Part shown: one piece after another, positions 1 to 7,278 of the stretch
Position numbering within the stretch: the stretch's first letter is position 1
How the letters are laid out: each line of letters opens with the position of its first letter
Source of the DNA: Methylophaga sp.
GTDB lineage: Bacteria; Pseudomonadota; Gammaproteobacteria; Nitrosococcales; Methylophagaceae
NCBI GenBank assembly: GCA_013139345.1
Contig: WTAY01000240.1
Location: 1 to 7,869 of the forward strand
Direction: 5' to 3'
Length of the DNA: 7,869 nt
Notes under the pieces: generated by a model
What the model was told of the DNA's origin: nothing
The model's database searches: none
The model's input: the letters and a program-made list of their open reading frames with translations, nothing else
Translations under genes and position numbers: made by a program

Positions 1-3000
1 GAAGACACTATGCCTCCAACCATCGGTGCAGCAATTCGTTTCATCACATCAGAACCTGCACCCGTACTCCATAAAATGGGTAATAAACCAATGAACGAAG
101 CCAGACTGGTCATTAGCATAGGGCGTATACGCTGGCTTGCACCTGCAACAATCGCTTTAGAAAGATCAGCTTTAGTTAGTAATTGATTATCTTTTTTATG
201 TTGCTGATAACTTAAATCCAGATAAAGCATCATCAATACCCCCATTTCAGCAGCTAGCCCTGCCAGTGCAATCATACCTACCCATACAGCAATACTTATA
301 TTGTAATCCAGCAGATACAATAACCACACGGCGCCAGTTAATGAAAAGGGTATGGCCAATAAAATAATAACGGCTTCTGCCATTGATCCATGATTGATAT
401 ACAGCAGGATAAAAATAATCAATAGAGTTAATGGGACCAATAGCATTAATTTTGATTTTGCTCGTTCAAAATACTTGAATTGTCCCGCCCATGCCACACG
501 CACACCTTGAGGAATATTAGCTTTTTCACTAATAACCTGTTTGGCAGCTGCAACATAATCAACAATCCCCTGGTTTTTGACATCGACAAAAACAAAGGTC
601 ACCAGCTGGCCATCTTCATTACGTAACATGGGTGGGCCTGTTTCAAACTTTAACTCCGCTAGTTGATTAATGGGAATTTGGACACCACTTGCTGTTGGTA
701 CTCGTATACGTTTTAAGGCATCGGGATTATCACGAAATTCGCGCGCATATCGTAGATTAATCGAATAGCGTTCGCGACCATCAAACACTTTAGAAACGGT
801 TAATCCGCCCACGGCTGTCATCAATACTTCTTCAACATCATCGATAGTCAATCCATAACGAGCAATTTTATTACGATCAATATTAAAATCTAAAAAGTAT
901 CCTCCTGTCAGCCGCTCTGCGTAGATACTCCGAGTATAAGGTTGGGTACGCTTATCTTGCTGTAAAGCATGTTCTATATTAATCGCTGTTTTTTCAATTG
1001 TTGCCAGGTCATCACCAAAGACCTTAATACCCAGACTGGATCGAATACCCGTCGCTAACATTTCTGTTCGCGTTTGAATGGGCATCCACCAGATATTTGG
1101 CATGCCTGGGTATTGCAATTTCTCATCCATTTCTGAGATTAATGTATCCCAGTCCATGCCCTCGCGCCATTGATCTTTGGGTTTTAAGGTGATGACGGTT
1201 TCCACCATTGACAGAGGCGCTGGATCTGTCGCACTGGTTGATCGGCCAATTTTTCCAAAAACACGCTCCACTTCAGGGAACTGTTTTAATTGTCGATCCA
1301 TAGATTGCAACACTTTTCCTGCTTCTGTGATGGACATGCCGGGTAATGAGGTTGGCATATATAAAATACTGCCCTCATTTAACGGTGGCATAAATTCACT
1401 ACCTAATTTTAAAAAAACGGGGATTGTTGAAACTAAACCTAGAATTGATACAGCGATGACTGCCACACGCCAACGTAAAGCGAATTTCACAATAGGTTGA
1501 TATAAAGCAATTAAAAATAGATTTAAAGCACTTTGACCACCGCGTATCTTTCCACGAATTAATAAAACGGCTAAGGCTGGAGTTAAGGTAATGGCCAGTA
1601 TGGCTGCAAATCCCATTGAGTAGGTTTTGGTATAAGCCAGCGGTGCAAATAATCGCCCCTCTGTTCCCTCCAGTGCAAACACTGGCACAAAAGCCAGGGT
1701 AATAATCAGCAGTGAAAAGAAAATACTAGGGCCAACTTGCTGCATCGCTGAAATAATCACTGCCTGGCGACTTTTTTCAGCGGGATTACTTTCCAGTTGT
1801 TTATGGATATTGTCAATCATGACGATTGCTGCATCGACCATGGCACCGATAGCGACGGCAATCCCCCCCAGAGACATAATATTGGCTGTTAACTGTTGTG
1901 CAGACATAGGGATAAACGCTAACAGTATGGCAACTGGCAGACTCAGTATGACAATCAAGGAAGATCGAAAATGCATTAAAAAAAGCATGATAACGATTGA
2001 AACAATCAGTATCTCTTCAAGCAAAGTCAATTTAAGCGTATTAATCGCCTCGTCAATCAATCCTGAACGGTCATAGGTTGTGATGATTTCCACCCCTTCA
2101 GGTAGACTGCTTTTAATCTCACTCAAGCGTTGCTTAATACGATTAATCACATCTAATGCATCTTCACCATAGCGCATAATAACGATGCCACCGACCGTTT
2201 CACCTTCGCCATCCAGCTCAGCCAAACCTCTACGCATGGCGGGTCCCATAGAGACTTTAGCGATATCTCGCACACTAACAGGGATACCTGTCTGACTCAC
2301 AGATAAGGCAATGGCTTCTATATCTGCAATAGATTTTATATATCCTCGGCCTCGAATAAAATGTTCATGCCCTGCAATTTCCAGTACCCTACCCCCCACA
2401 TCATTATTGGATCGTCGAATCGCTTTTGCTACCTGATTCAGGCTTAATCCGTAATTGCTTAGTTTATTAGGGTCAACTGTAATTTGATATTCTTTCTCAA
2501 AACCACCAATCGCAGCGACTTCTGCAACCCCTTCAACTGACTCCAGCCAATAGCGCAATTTATAATCTTGCAAACTACGCAAATCTGCAAGATTCTGTTT
2601 ACCCGATTTATCCACCAAGGCATATTGATACACCCAGCCAACCCCTGTGGCATCAGGTCCAAGACTTGGCTGTACCCCATCAGGTAAATCCGGTACGGCC
2701 GTATTAAGGTATTCCATTACCCTGGATCTCGCCCAGTAAATATCGGTATCATCTTTAAAAATCACATAAACAAAGCTTAAGCCCATAAAACTTTGTCCAC
2801 GCACAAACTTAACATTAGGGGCTGAAAGTAATGCGGTTGTCAGCGGGTAAGTGATTTGGTCTTCAACCAGATCAGGACTACGGCCTGCCCATTCAGTATA
2901 AATAATCACCTGCACATCAGATAAATCAGGAATGGCATCTAACGGTGTATTCAGTAATGAGCGATATCCCCAGCCAGCCAGAAGCAGAGTAATAATAACG

Positions 3001-3074
3001 GTTAAGACGGCATGCCGCGCACAGTAGCCAATAATAGAGGAAATAACACCCATTGGTTTTTGCTGATTTACCAT
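1..3074 (-). CDS. cusA: CusA-like Cu(I)/Ag(I) efflux RND pump (3' end cut by window edge)
   Basis: Inner-membrane proton-driven pump of the heavy-metal RND family, monovalent Cu/Ag branch. The frame is open from ATG at 3074 to the left edge (1024 codons plus 2 bases). E. coli CusA has about 1047 residues, so only about 25, the last membrane helix region, are missing. Near the start I read the family motif DAIPDLSDVQVII and later LGPDATGVGW. The TM4 motif GAMVDAAIVMID (Asp414) matches CusA Asp405, and GLAAEMGV (Glu943) matches Glu939. The Cu/Ag-binding Met triad is intact at the same numbers as E. coli: Met573 (LYMP), Met623 (PLSMVET) and Met672 (RTEMLATGI). An oddity is RIRPMLMT near residue 986, with Met where E. 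coli CusA has Lys984. The start overlaps the end of cusB by 7 bp, which implies translational coupling. Cu/Ag specificity is inferred from the Met triad and the TM4 motif; Zn/Co/Cd (CzcA) transport is unlikely. Confidence 0.95.
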   Translation of the reverse strand, partial: MVNQQKPMGVISSIIGYCARHAVLTVIITLLLAGWGYRSLLNTPLDAIPDLSDVQVIIYTEWAGRSPDLVEDQITYPLTTALLSAPNVKFVRGQSFMGLSFVYVIFKDDTDIYWARSRVMEYLNTAVPDLPDGVQPSLGPDATGVGWVYQYALVDKSGKQNLADLRSLQDYKLRYWLESVEGVAEVAAIGGFEKEYQITVDPNKLSNYGLSLNQVAKAIRRSNNDVGGRVLEIAGHEHFIRGRGYIKSIADIEAIALSVSQTGIPVSVRDIAKVSMGPAMRRGLAELDGEGETVGGIVIMRYGEDALDVINRIKQRLSEIKSSLPEGVEIITTYDRSGLIDEAINTLKLTLLEEILIVSIVIMLFLMHFRSSLIVILSLPVAILLAFIPMSAQQLTANIMSLGGIAVAIGAMVDAAIVMIDNIHKQLESNPAEKSRQAVIISAMQQVGPSIFFSLLIITLAFVPVFALEGTEGRLFAPLAYTKTYSMGFAAILAITLTPALAVLLIRGKIRGGQSALNLFLIALYQPIVKFALRWRVAVIAVSILGLVSTIPVFLKLGSEFMPPLNEGSILYMPTSLPGMSITEAGKVLQSMDRQLKQFPEVERVFGKIGRSTSATDPAPLSMVETVITLKPKDQWREGMDWDTLISEMDEKLQYPGMPNIWWMPIQTRTEMLATGIRSSLGIKVFGDDLATIEKTAINIEHALQQDKRTQPYTRSIYAERLTGGYFLDFNIDRNKIARYGLTIDDVEEVLMTAVGGLTVSKVFDGRERYSINLRYAREFRDNPDALKRIRVPTASGVQIPINQLAELKFETGPPMLRNEDGQLVTFVFVDVKNQGIVDYVAAAKQVISEKANIPQGVRVAWAGQFKYFERAKSKLMLLVPLTLLIIFILLYINHGSMAEAVIILLAIPFSLTGAVWLLYLLDYNISIAVWVGMIALAGLAAEMGVLMMLYLDLSYQQHKKDNQLLTKADLSKAIVAGASQRIRPMLMTSLASFIGLLPILWSTGAGSDVMKRIAAPMVGGIVS

Positions 3075-4546
3075 TGTGCTAAGCCTGCTTTCAATTTACT
3101 TTCTGCTGCGATTAAAAAGTTTCCAGAAGTTACCACTGTTTCACCAATCTTCAGTCCGTCAAGCACCTCAATCATGTCATTATTACGCAATCCTGTTTTA
3201 ATTTTTCTGGGTAATAATCGACCTTCACCTTTATCAATAAAGACAATGCGTTGCTCTCCTGAATATATAACAGCTTGTTCTGGTACGATCATTCGTTCTC
3301 CCAGATCAACCTGTAAATTCATATTGGCATACATATTAGGACGTAATAATTTGTCAGTATTATTCAGTTGCACTCTTATCACAGCACTATGCGTTAGCGG
3401 ATCCAATATTGAGTCAATATAAGTCACTGTTGCTGTATATGAATTGTCTGGCAATTCTGGCAGTGTAATTTTTGCTTCCATACCTACTTTAAGCCAGGGT
3501 AAATCTGACTCATACACTTCACCTTCTACCCAAACCGTGGATAAATCAGCCAAACGTAGTAACCTTGTTCCTATTTTGGCAGCAGAACCCGCTACAATAT
3601 TTGTGTCGATAATCGTACCGTTAGCGGGGGATATGATTGGCAAATAATCGATAGCCCGTCCTCTTTGTTGTATAGTTTTAATTTGAGCTGAATGAATACC
3701 CCAACGCCTTAACCTTTTTTCCGCCGCTTTGCGCAGACCATAGGAATGGCTTTGTTTTAATGCATTCAGATACTCATCTTGTACTGAAAGCAGTTCTGGG
3801 CTGTATACCGTAAACAAGGTGTCGCCCTGATGTACTTGTTTACCCAAATAATCGGCATTTAATTTGCCTATCCATGCATCATATTTCAGTGAAATATCAG
3901 TGATTTTTGATTGATCGTAAGTGACTCTGGCACCCGCATAAATAGTTTTTATTAATGGCTGGCATACCACTTCAGTTGTGGTCACACCAATCAATTGTCT
4001 ACGATAGTTATCAACTTTAAATGTTGCTGGTTTTTGTTCTGAAACTGAGGATTCTTTGGTTTGTAGCGTTAGCTTACTGGGTGTGGCCTGCTCTAGTTTC
4101 ACGCCACTACGGCTGGTGTTCATATCAAACAAGGCTTGGGCTTTTCCCTGTGCTTCTGATTCAAGGGTAATAAATAGCGGCCAGCTACCATTCATAGGCA
4201 ATGAATAGTGACCTTGATAAAGACCAGTCTGAAAATTTTCTATACTGACTTGCTCACGCATGGCTTGCATAGACCCCATCGCTGGCATTTCAGCATAGAT
4301 ATCCAGCTTTACATTGGTGACTGGCTGGTCATTATTGTCTCTAATCGCCAAGGTTAATTGATTATTACCAATTTTAGGCTTTTCTGGGTTTAGTTTTATC
4401 TGAATTTGGTAATTCCCTACCAGATGAGTCGGCCCTATCTCTTGTAATTTAACCGTGGTTTCTATCGATTGATTAACAAAAATAGTCGCTACAGCGATTA
4501 ATAAAAATGCAACGATAACTAAGCTTATTTTGTTGACTGTTTTCAT
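3068..4546 (-). CDS. cusB: CusB-like periplasmic adaptor with an N-terminal YtkA/FixH-like domain
   Basis: Membrane-fusion adaptor that bridges the RND pump and the outer-membrane channel. It has 492 residues, against about 407 in E. coli CusB. Residues 6-24 are one hydrophobic segment with no clear cleavage site or lipobox, probably an inner-membrane anchor. Residues about 45-130 look like a YtkA/FixH-type Ig-like domain: paired strands, the loop MPAMGSMQAM (87-96) and the ending GLYQGHYSLPMNGSW. The adaptor follows: first lipoyl half about 226-252 (LGKQVHQGDTLFTVYSPEL), a short helical hairpin about 253-300, second half about 303-335 (ISPANGTI), beta-barrel about 337-415 (LSTVWVEGEVYE, LRPNMYANM) and a membrane-proximal domain to the end. 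ATG 4546 overlaps the cusC stop in an ATGA arrangement, and its only AGGA sits 11 nt upstream inside cusC. The extra domain's role (metal hand-over or folding) is inferred. Confidence 0.94.
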   Translation of the reverse strand: MKTVNKISLVIVAFLLIAVATIFVNQSIETTVKLQEIGPTHLVGNYQIQIKLNPEKPKIGNNQLTLAIRDNNDQPVTNVKLDIYAEMPAMGSMQAMREQVSIENFQTGLYQGHYSLPMNGSWPLFITLESEAQGKAQALFDMNTSRSGVKLEQATPSKLTLQTKESSVSEQKPATFKVDNYRRQLIGVTTTEVVCQPLIKTIYAGARVTYDQSKITDISLKYDAWIGKLNADYLGKQVHQGDTLFTVYSPELLSVQDEYLNALKQSHSYGLRKAAEKRLRRWGIHSAQIKTIQQRGRAIDYLPIISPANGTIIDTNIVAGSAAKIGTRLLRLADLSTVWVEGEVYESDLPWLKVGMEAKITLPELPDNSYTATVTYIDSILDPLTHSAVIRVQLNNTDKLLRPNMYANMNLQVDLGERMIVPEQAVIYSGEQRIVFIDKGEGRLLPRKIKTGLRNNDMIEVLDGLKIGETVVTSGNFLIAAESKLKAGLAQW

Positions 4547-5853
4547 TGTGCAATGCGTCCTTTTTGCTCTAGTGTAGATAAAGTTTCTATAGTTCCCACA
4601 GCCTGCTCAAGCTCTGTAAAGCGTCGATGCACATTCGCTAAAGCCTGTTCTGTTTCCAGTTTTGTTTGCAATCGGTCTTTCTTACTATTGATTAAGCTTA
4701 AAAAATCACCTTTGCCAGACTGATAATCTGCCTTTGCTGCCGCAACCTTTTCATCAGCTAATGGAGATAACTGCTGACGATACAAGCGCAAAACATGCAA
4801 ACTTTCTTCTGCAAGCGCATAAGCAATAGTCAATTCTTGTTTAATCAGGGCTTGCAAATCCATTTGTTGCCAATTTGCTTGTTGGCTATTCGCTTTAGCT
4901 TCTTGTTCAGCCGCTCGTCGCTTAGTTTGATCCAACGGTATATTGATGCCGACACCGATATTAAACCGTTTATCCTCATTATCCCAAAGGCTGTTATACC
5001 CTGCTGAGAGCTTAAAGTCAGGATAGTAGGCTAATGCGGCCAGGTCGGCTTCCGATTTATACCCCTTAATATTAGCTGCAATAGCTTTAAGCTCTGGGCG
5101 AGAATGCATCGCTTTGATTTGTAATTGCTCAAGATCAGGTAATTTACTGAAATCCCTCAGTTGCTGAGGTATGGCTAAAGGCGTATCGACGGGACGGTTA
5201 AGTAATGTATTCAATTGTGCCAGTCGTGTTTTCCTTTGCCGCTGTAACACTAGAGATTGATGTTTGAGTTGTACTAATTGCATCTCTGCACCTAAAACAT
5301 CCTGTTTAGCTGCTCGGCCAGTACTGTATTGAGTCATGGTAATATCACGATACTCTTTTAATAGGCCTTGTTTTAGCTTATCAATGGCAATCGCCTGATG
5401 AATAAAATACCAATCAGCAAATAAAGACTTTGCGGAGCTTGCCAGCAATAATTGTAACCCCGCAATATCTTGTTGCCTGGTTTCAGCGTTATATTCTGCC
5501 GCTTTAGCTCGCAAATGTAATTTACCTGGAAATGGTAATTTTTGTGAAATTTCAAACCGTTGCCCAAATTCAGTTTTCCGAACATTAGATCCCTGGCTAT
5601 CAATTGTAAAAGGTGCAAAGCTATATTTAAACTGAGGATCATCTAATGTGGATTGTTGATCAATCTTAGCGATAGACGCTTGCCAAGCGGCTTGAGCCAT
5701 TTCTAATCGAGGGTTGGCTTCTAGCACGGCTGCCACTAGTTGCCTTGCAGATAAGGTATTCTCTGTTTTGGCCTCTTTAGCCATTGAGTTGCCTGAATGG
5801 AGTAACGCTAGCAACAATAGCATCGGCTGAACGGAGTAAAAAAACGTTTTCAT
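4543..5853 (-). CDS. cusC: CusC/CzcC-type outer-membrane efflux channel (TolC family)
   Basis: Outer-membrane and periplasmic-tunnel component of the tripartite pump, 436 residues, typical for the OEP family. A Sec signal peptide covers about residues 1-25 (MLLLLALLHSGNSMA). Two OEP repeats follow, one from LSARQLVAAVLEANPRL (34-50), the other from about residue 240 (DLEQLQIKAMHSRPEL). The hallmark of metal-efflux OEPs, QKLPFPGKL, is at 105-113. Later AYYPDFKLSAGY (276-286) and GVGINIPL mark the second beta-strand region, followed by long amphipathic helices. Unlike E. coli CusC there is no lipobox cysteine at the signal end, so it is probably not acylated; in that respect it resembles CzcC. 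It is first of the three overlapping genes. Its own Shine-Dalgarno is weak (AGAG about 6 nt before ATG). The family is certain; the cusC symbol rests on the neighbouring Cu-type pump. Confidence 0.92.
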   Translation of the reverse strand: MKTFFYSVQPMLLLLALLHSGNSMAKEAKTENTLSARQLVAAVLEANPRLEMAQAAWQASIAKIDQQSTLDDPQFKYSFAPFTIDSQGSNVRKTEFGQRFEISQKLPFPGKLHLRAKAAEYNAETRQQDIAGLQLLLASSAKSLFADWYFIHQAIAIDKLKQGLLKEYRDITMTQYSTGRAAKQDVLGAEMQLVQLKHQSLVLQRQRKTRLAQLNTLLNRPVDTPLAIPQQLRDFSKLPDLEQLQIKAMHSRPELKAIAANIKGYKSEADLAALAYYPDFKLSAGYNSLWDNEDKRFNIGVGINIPLDQTKRRAAEQEAKANSQQANWQQMDLQALIKQELTIAYALAEESLHVLRLYRQQLSPLADEKVAAAKADYQSGKGDFLSLINSKKDRLQTKLETEQALANVHRRFTELEQAVGTIETLSTLEQKGRIAQ

Positions 5854-5890
5854 TTAAATCTCTATAAGTTATTCATCCCATAAAATCAGC

Positions 5891-5916
5891 TGAGTTCAAA
5901 ATATTTGAGCGACTCA
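5891..5916. repeat. Nested inverted repeat in the cusC leader
   Basis: Outer arms TGAGT (5891-5895) and ACTCA (5912-5916) enclose inner arms CAAA (5897-5900) and TTTG (5904-5907). The element lies between the candidate promoter and the cusC start, so it would be in the transcript leader. It could be an operator or a weak RNA hairpin. It is not a CusR or CueR box that I recognise, and AT-rich sequence of this length can produce such dyads by chance. Confidence 0.3.
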
Positions 5917-5949
5917 TTTAACAGGCTTATTCATACATACCTCTAAATC

Positions 5950-5977
5950 ACTATAGTTAAGAAGTAATGCAGAACAA
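5950..5977 (-). promoter_or_regulatory. Candidate sigma70 promoter for cusCBA
   Basis: On the minus strand, -35 TTGTTC (5977-5972) and -10 TATAGT (5955-5950, one mismatch to consensus) are separated by 16 bp. Transcription would start near 5943, leaving a leader of about 90 nt before cusC. The operon could also be read through from the Cys-rich gene upstream, since no convincing terminator separates them. Confidence 0.4.
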
Positions 5978-6052
5978 AAACATGCCCAATAATGGTGACA
6001 CACATCATAGTGTTTTCACCACAGGGTAATGATTTACAACAAGAGATTCGGC

Positions 6053-6496
6053 CTAAAGACGTAGGCGACGGGTGAGTAGATAGGTTTGTTTGTCACCATT
6101 AAACATCAGTGACTCATCAACGACTGGTGAGAGTTGCGACAATAACGGCAAAGGTGTCTGTATAAACAGTCCAGCAGAAATATCGGGAGGTGGCTGCGGG
6201 CAATTAAGTAATAGAGTCAGGCAATCAACTGTTGAGACTGCATTCATCATGCCCGCATCATTCAGAATGTCATAACTCACTTCACAACAACTGGTTTTTT
6301 CTAGCTGTTCATTCATATCGCAAGTTGCAGCCATTGGACAAACAGTAGAACTATGCTCTCCACAACAACAAACATGGCTGGGCTTATCTTCCATAGAATC
6401 ACAGGCATACAATAATTGTATTTGTGAAAATAACGCAGCAAATAACAACAAAATGCTAAGTATGCGACGTAAATTGAGGTTGCGGAAGAGAGTCAT
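6053..6496 (-). CDS. Cys-rich exported protein, putative periplasmic metal-associated partner of the Cus system
   Basis: I do not recognise a named gene. The 147-residue product starts with a basic segment (RNLNLRR) and a hydrophobic stretch (residues 12-29) ending LLYAC, so it is exported. Cys32 could be a lipobox Cys, although Tyr at -2 is unusual. It has 10 cysteines, at 32, 43, 44, 45, 53, 59, 70, 71, 92 and 99, including VCCCGEH (42-48), CPMAATCDM (53-61) and SCCE. His41, His48, Met55 and Met61 lie among them, a composition suited to binding soft metals such as Cu(I), or to disulfides. The C-terminal half is Pro/Leu-rich (NCPQPPPD) and ends TYLLTRRLRL. From memory, that ending is shared by small DUF2946-like proteins found next to copper genes. 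Start choice is firm: AGGA lies 7 nt before ATG 6496. It sits 199 bp upstream of cusC on the same strand. A metal role is inference. Confidence 0.8.
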   Translation of the reverse strand: MTLFRNLNLRRILSILLLFAALFSQIQLLYACDSMEDKPSHVCCCGEHSSTVCPMAATCDMNEQLEKTSCCEVSYDILNDAGMMNAVSTVDCLTLLLNCPQPPPDISAGLFIQTPLPLLSQLSPVVDESLMFNGDKQTYLLTRRLRL

Positions 6497-6501
6497 CTGT
6501 T

Positions 6502-6521
6502 TATCCTAATTGAATAGGATA
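6502..6521. promoter_or_regulatory. Inverted repeat covering the Shine-Dalgarno of the Cys-rich gene
   Basis: Perfect 7-bp arms TATCCTA (6502-6508) and TAGGATA (6515-6521) flank a 6-nt spacer. In the minus-strand transcript the 3' arm holds the AGGA Shine-Dalgarno (6507-6504), 7 nt before the ATG, and the 5' arm pairs with it exactly. It could hide the ribosome site as an RNA hairpin or serve as a DNA operator. It does not match the CueR, CusR, CopY or CsoR boxes I know. Confidence 0.5.
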
Positions 6522-6562
6522 TAGCATGCAACAAAGATTGAGAGGAAGATGTATTTATGGGC

Positions 6563-6590
6563 TTTATACCCTCAAGAAACCTCTGATCAA
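6563..6590 (-). promoter_or_regulatory. Candidate sigma70 promoter of the Cys-rich gene
   Basis: Minus-strand -35 TTGATC (6590-6585) and -10 TATAAA (6568-6563) with a 16-bp spacer. Each is close to consensus, and this is the best promoter match seen in the window. The predicted start near 6556 gives a leader of about 60 nt that ends in the Shine-Dalgarno-covering inverted repeat. The spacer is not the lengthened 19-20 bp type used by MerR-family copper regulators. Confidence 0.5.
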
Positions 6591-6625
6591 GTCCAATTAT
6601 TTTTAGCATTCAAATAATTAATTTT

Positions 6626-6643
6626 AAAAAAACATCCATGTTT
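6626..6643 (-). terminator. Weak candidate terminator after the repeat-protein gene
   Basis: About 30 nt past the stop codon, the minus strand can form a short stem AAACA/TGTTT with a 4-nt loop (6643-6630), followed by a run of T. The stem contains only one G-C pair, so its efficiency would be low; confidence rests mainly on position and the T-run. Confidence 0.3.
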
Positions 6644-6671
6644 ATTATTATCCCTGAGTGACTACCCTTGA

Positions 6672-7184
6672 TTATTCAAAAGTGACTGAGCCAACACTTG
6701 CACTGTTATCTCTTCCAATCGCTATGGCTGCATTGCCTTTGTTGTAAGACTTATTCACCACAATACTTTTATTGATTCTTGCGTTTTTAATCGCAACTGA
6801 TCCTACACTTGCTGTATTGCCTCGACCGATAGCAATCGCTGCGTTACCTTTATTCATTGATTTATTAACAATAATACTTTTATTGATTCTGGCATTTTTC
6901 GCTTCGATTGAACCCACATTAGCCGAGTTATCACGTCCTATCGCTATTGCAGCATTGCCTTTATTAAGCGATTTATTAACGATGATGCTTTTGTTTACTC
7001 TAGAATCCTTAAGTGCTACTGAACCTACATTTGCTGAATTGTCTTTACCAATGGCAATCGCTGCATTGCCTTTATTCATAGACTTGTTAACAATGATGCT
7101 TTTATTTACTGTTGATTTAGCCATCGCGTTAAATGAAAGAACTGATGCGATGGTTAATACTGCTACTGATGTTAAAGTTTTCAT
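6672..7184 (-). CDS. Secreted protein of four 37-residue repeats, curlin-like spacing, unknown function
   Basis: I do not recognise this gene. The 170-residue product has a clear Sec signal peptide (residues 1-22, ending FNAMA) and no cysteine. A 3-residue linker is followed by four tandem repeats at 26-62, 63-99, 100-136 and 137-170; the last is 34 residues and ends VTFE. Each repeat reads roughly [VI]NKSIIVNKS-x-NKGNAAIAIG, then [KR]xN[ST]A[NS]VGS and a variable Lys/Asn tail. Alternating beta-branched/Ala strands between Asn-Gly turns suggest stacked beta-arches or a beta-solenoid. Ser-x5-Ser-x4-Asn-x5-Gly has the same spacing as the curlin Ser-x5-Gln-x4-Asn-x5-Gln repeat, with Gln replaced. 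The short AIAIG motif also recalls YadA-type heads, but there is no C-terminal membrane anchor. Start: ATG 7184 with AAGG 9 nt upstream. It appears monocistronic, lying between cheB and the copper genes. An extracellular fibre or matrix role is a guess. Confidence 0.85.
   Translation of the reverse strand: MKTLTSVAVLTIASVLSFNAMAKSTVNKSIIVNKSMNKGNAAIAIGKDNSANVGSVALKDSRVNKSIIVNKSLNKGNAAIAIGRDNSANVGSIEAKNARINKSIIVNKSMNKGNAAIAIGRGNTASVGSVAIKNARINKSIVVNKSYNKGNAAIAIGRDNSASVGSVTFE
6675..7109 (-). repeat. Four tandem 111-bp coding repeats (last one 102 bp)
   Basis: Units run 7109-6999, 6998-6888, 6887-6777 and 6776-6675, and each encodes the 37-residue repeat described for the host gene. Units 1 and 2 share about 30 of 37 residues, units 2 and 3 about 29. 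The DNA differs much more, mostly at third codon positions, so these are old duplications and not a recent slippage array. Confidence 0.9.
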
Positions 7185-7278
7185 GATCTTGTACCTTGGT
7201 AATTTAGAGGAGTAATGTTTTTCTCAAAACGTGGTTCTATGATACAAATTCAATGAAAATAAAAATATGACGTGTTCA

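Noticed and set aside
1177..2076. Plus-strand open frames inside cusA
   Set aside because: They lie opposite a long, continuous, well-conserved RND reading frame and encode nothing recognisable.
2459..2680. Minus-strand 73-codon frame inside cusA
   Set aside because: It lies out of frame within cusA, where the pump frame is uninterrupted, so it is not evidence of a frameshift.
3012..3647. Plus-strand open frames opposite cusB and the cusA start
   Set aside because: They are shadows of the cusB frame, with no family features.
5943..6008. Minus-strand 21-codon hydrophobic open frame (begins MMCVTIIGHV) upstream of cusC
   Set aside because: It has only a weak ribosome site (GGTG), overlaps the candidate promoter, and is short enough to occur by chance. 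Conservation in relatives would be needed to revive it.
6053..6496. Cys-rich protein considered as a metallothionein
   Set aside because: It has a signal peptide and a long Pro/Leu C-terminal half, unlike the small cytoplasmic metallothioneins.
6772..7109. Tandem repeats considered as a CRISPR array
   Set aside because: The units are contiguous 111-bp coding repeats in one open frame, without identical repeats separated by unique spacers.
6772..7215. Plus-strand open frame of 147 codons opposite the repeat protein
   Set aside because: It is the antisense image of the repeat gene: its Leu/Ile-rich periodicity mirrors the 111-bp units, it lacks a good ribosome site, and the minus-strand product has a clear signal peptide and conserved repeat.
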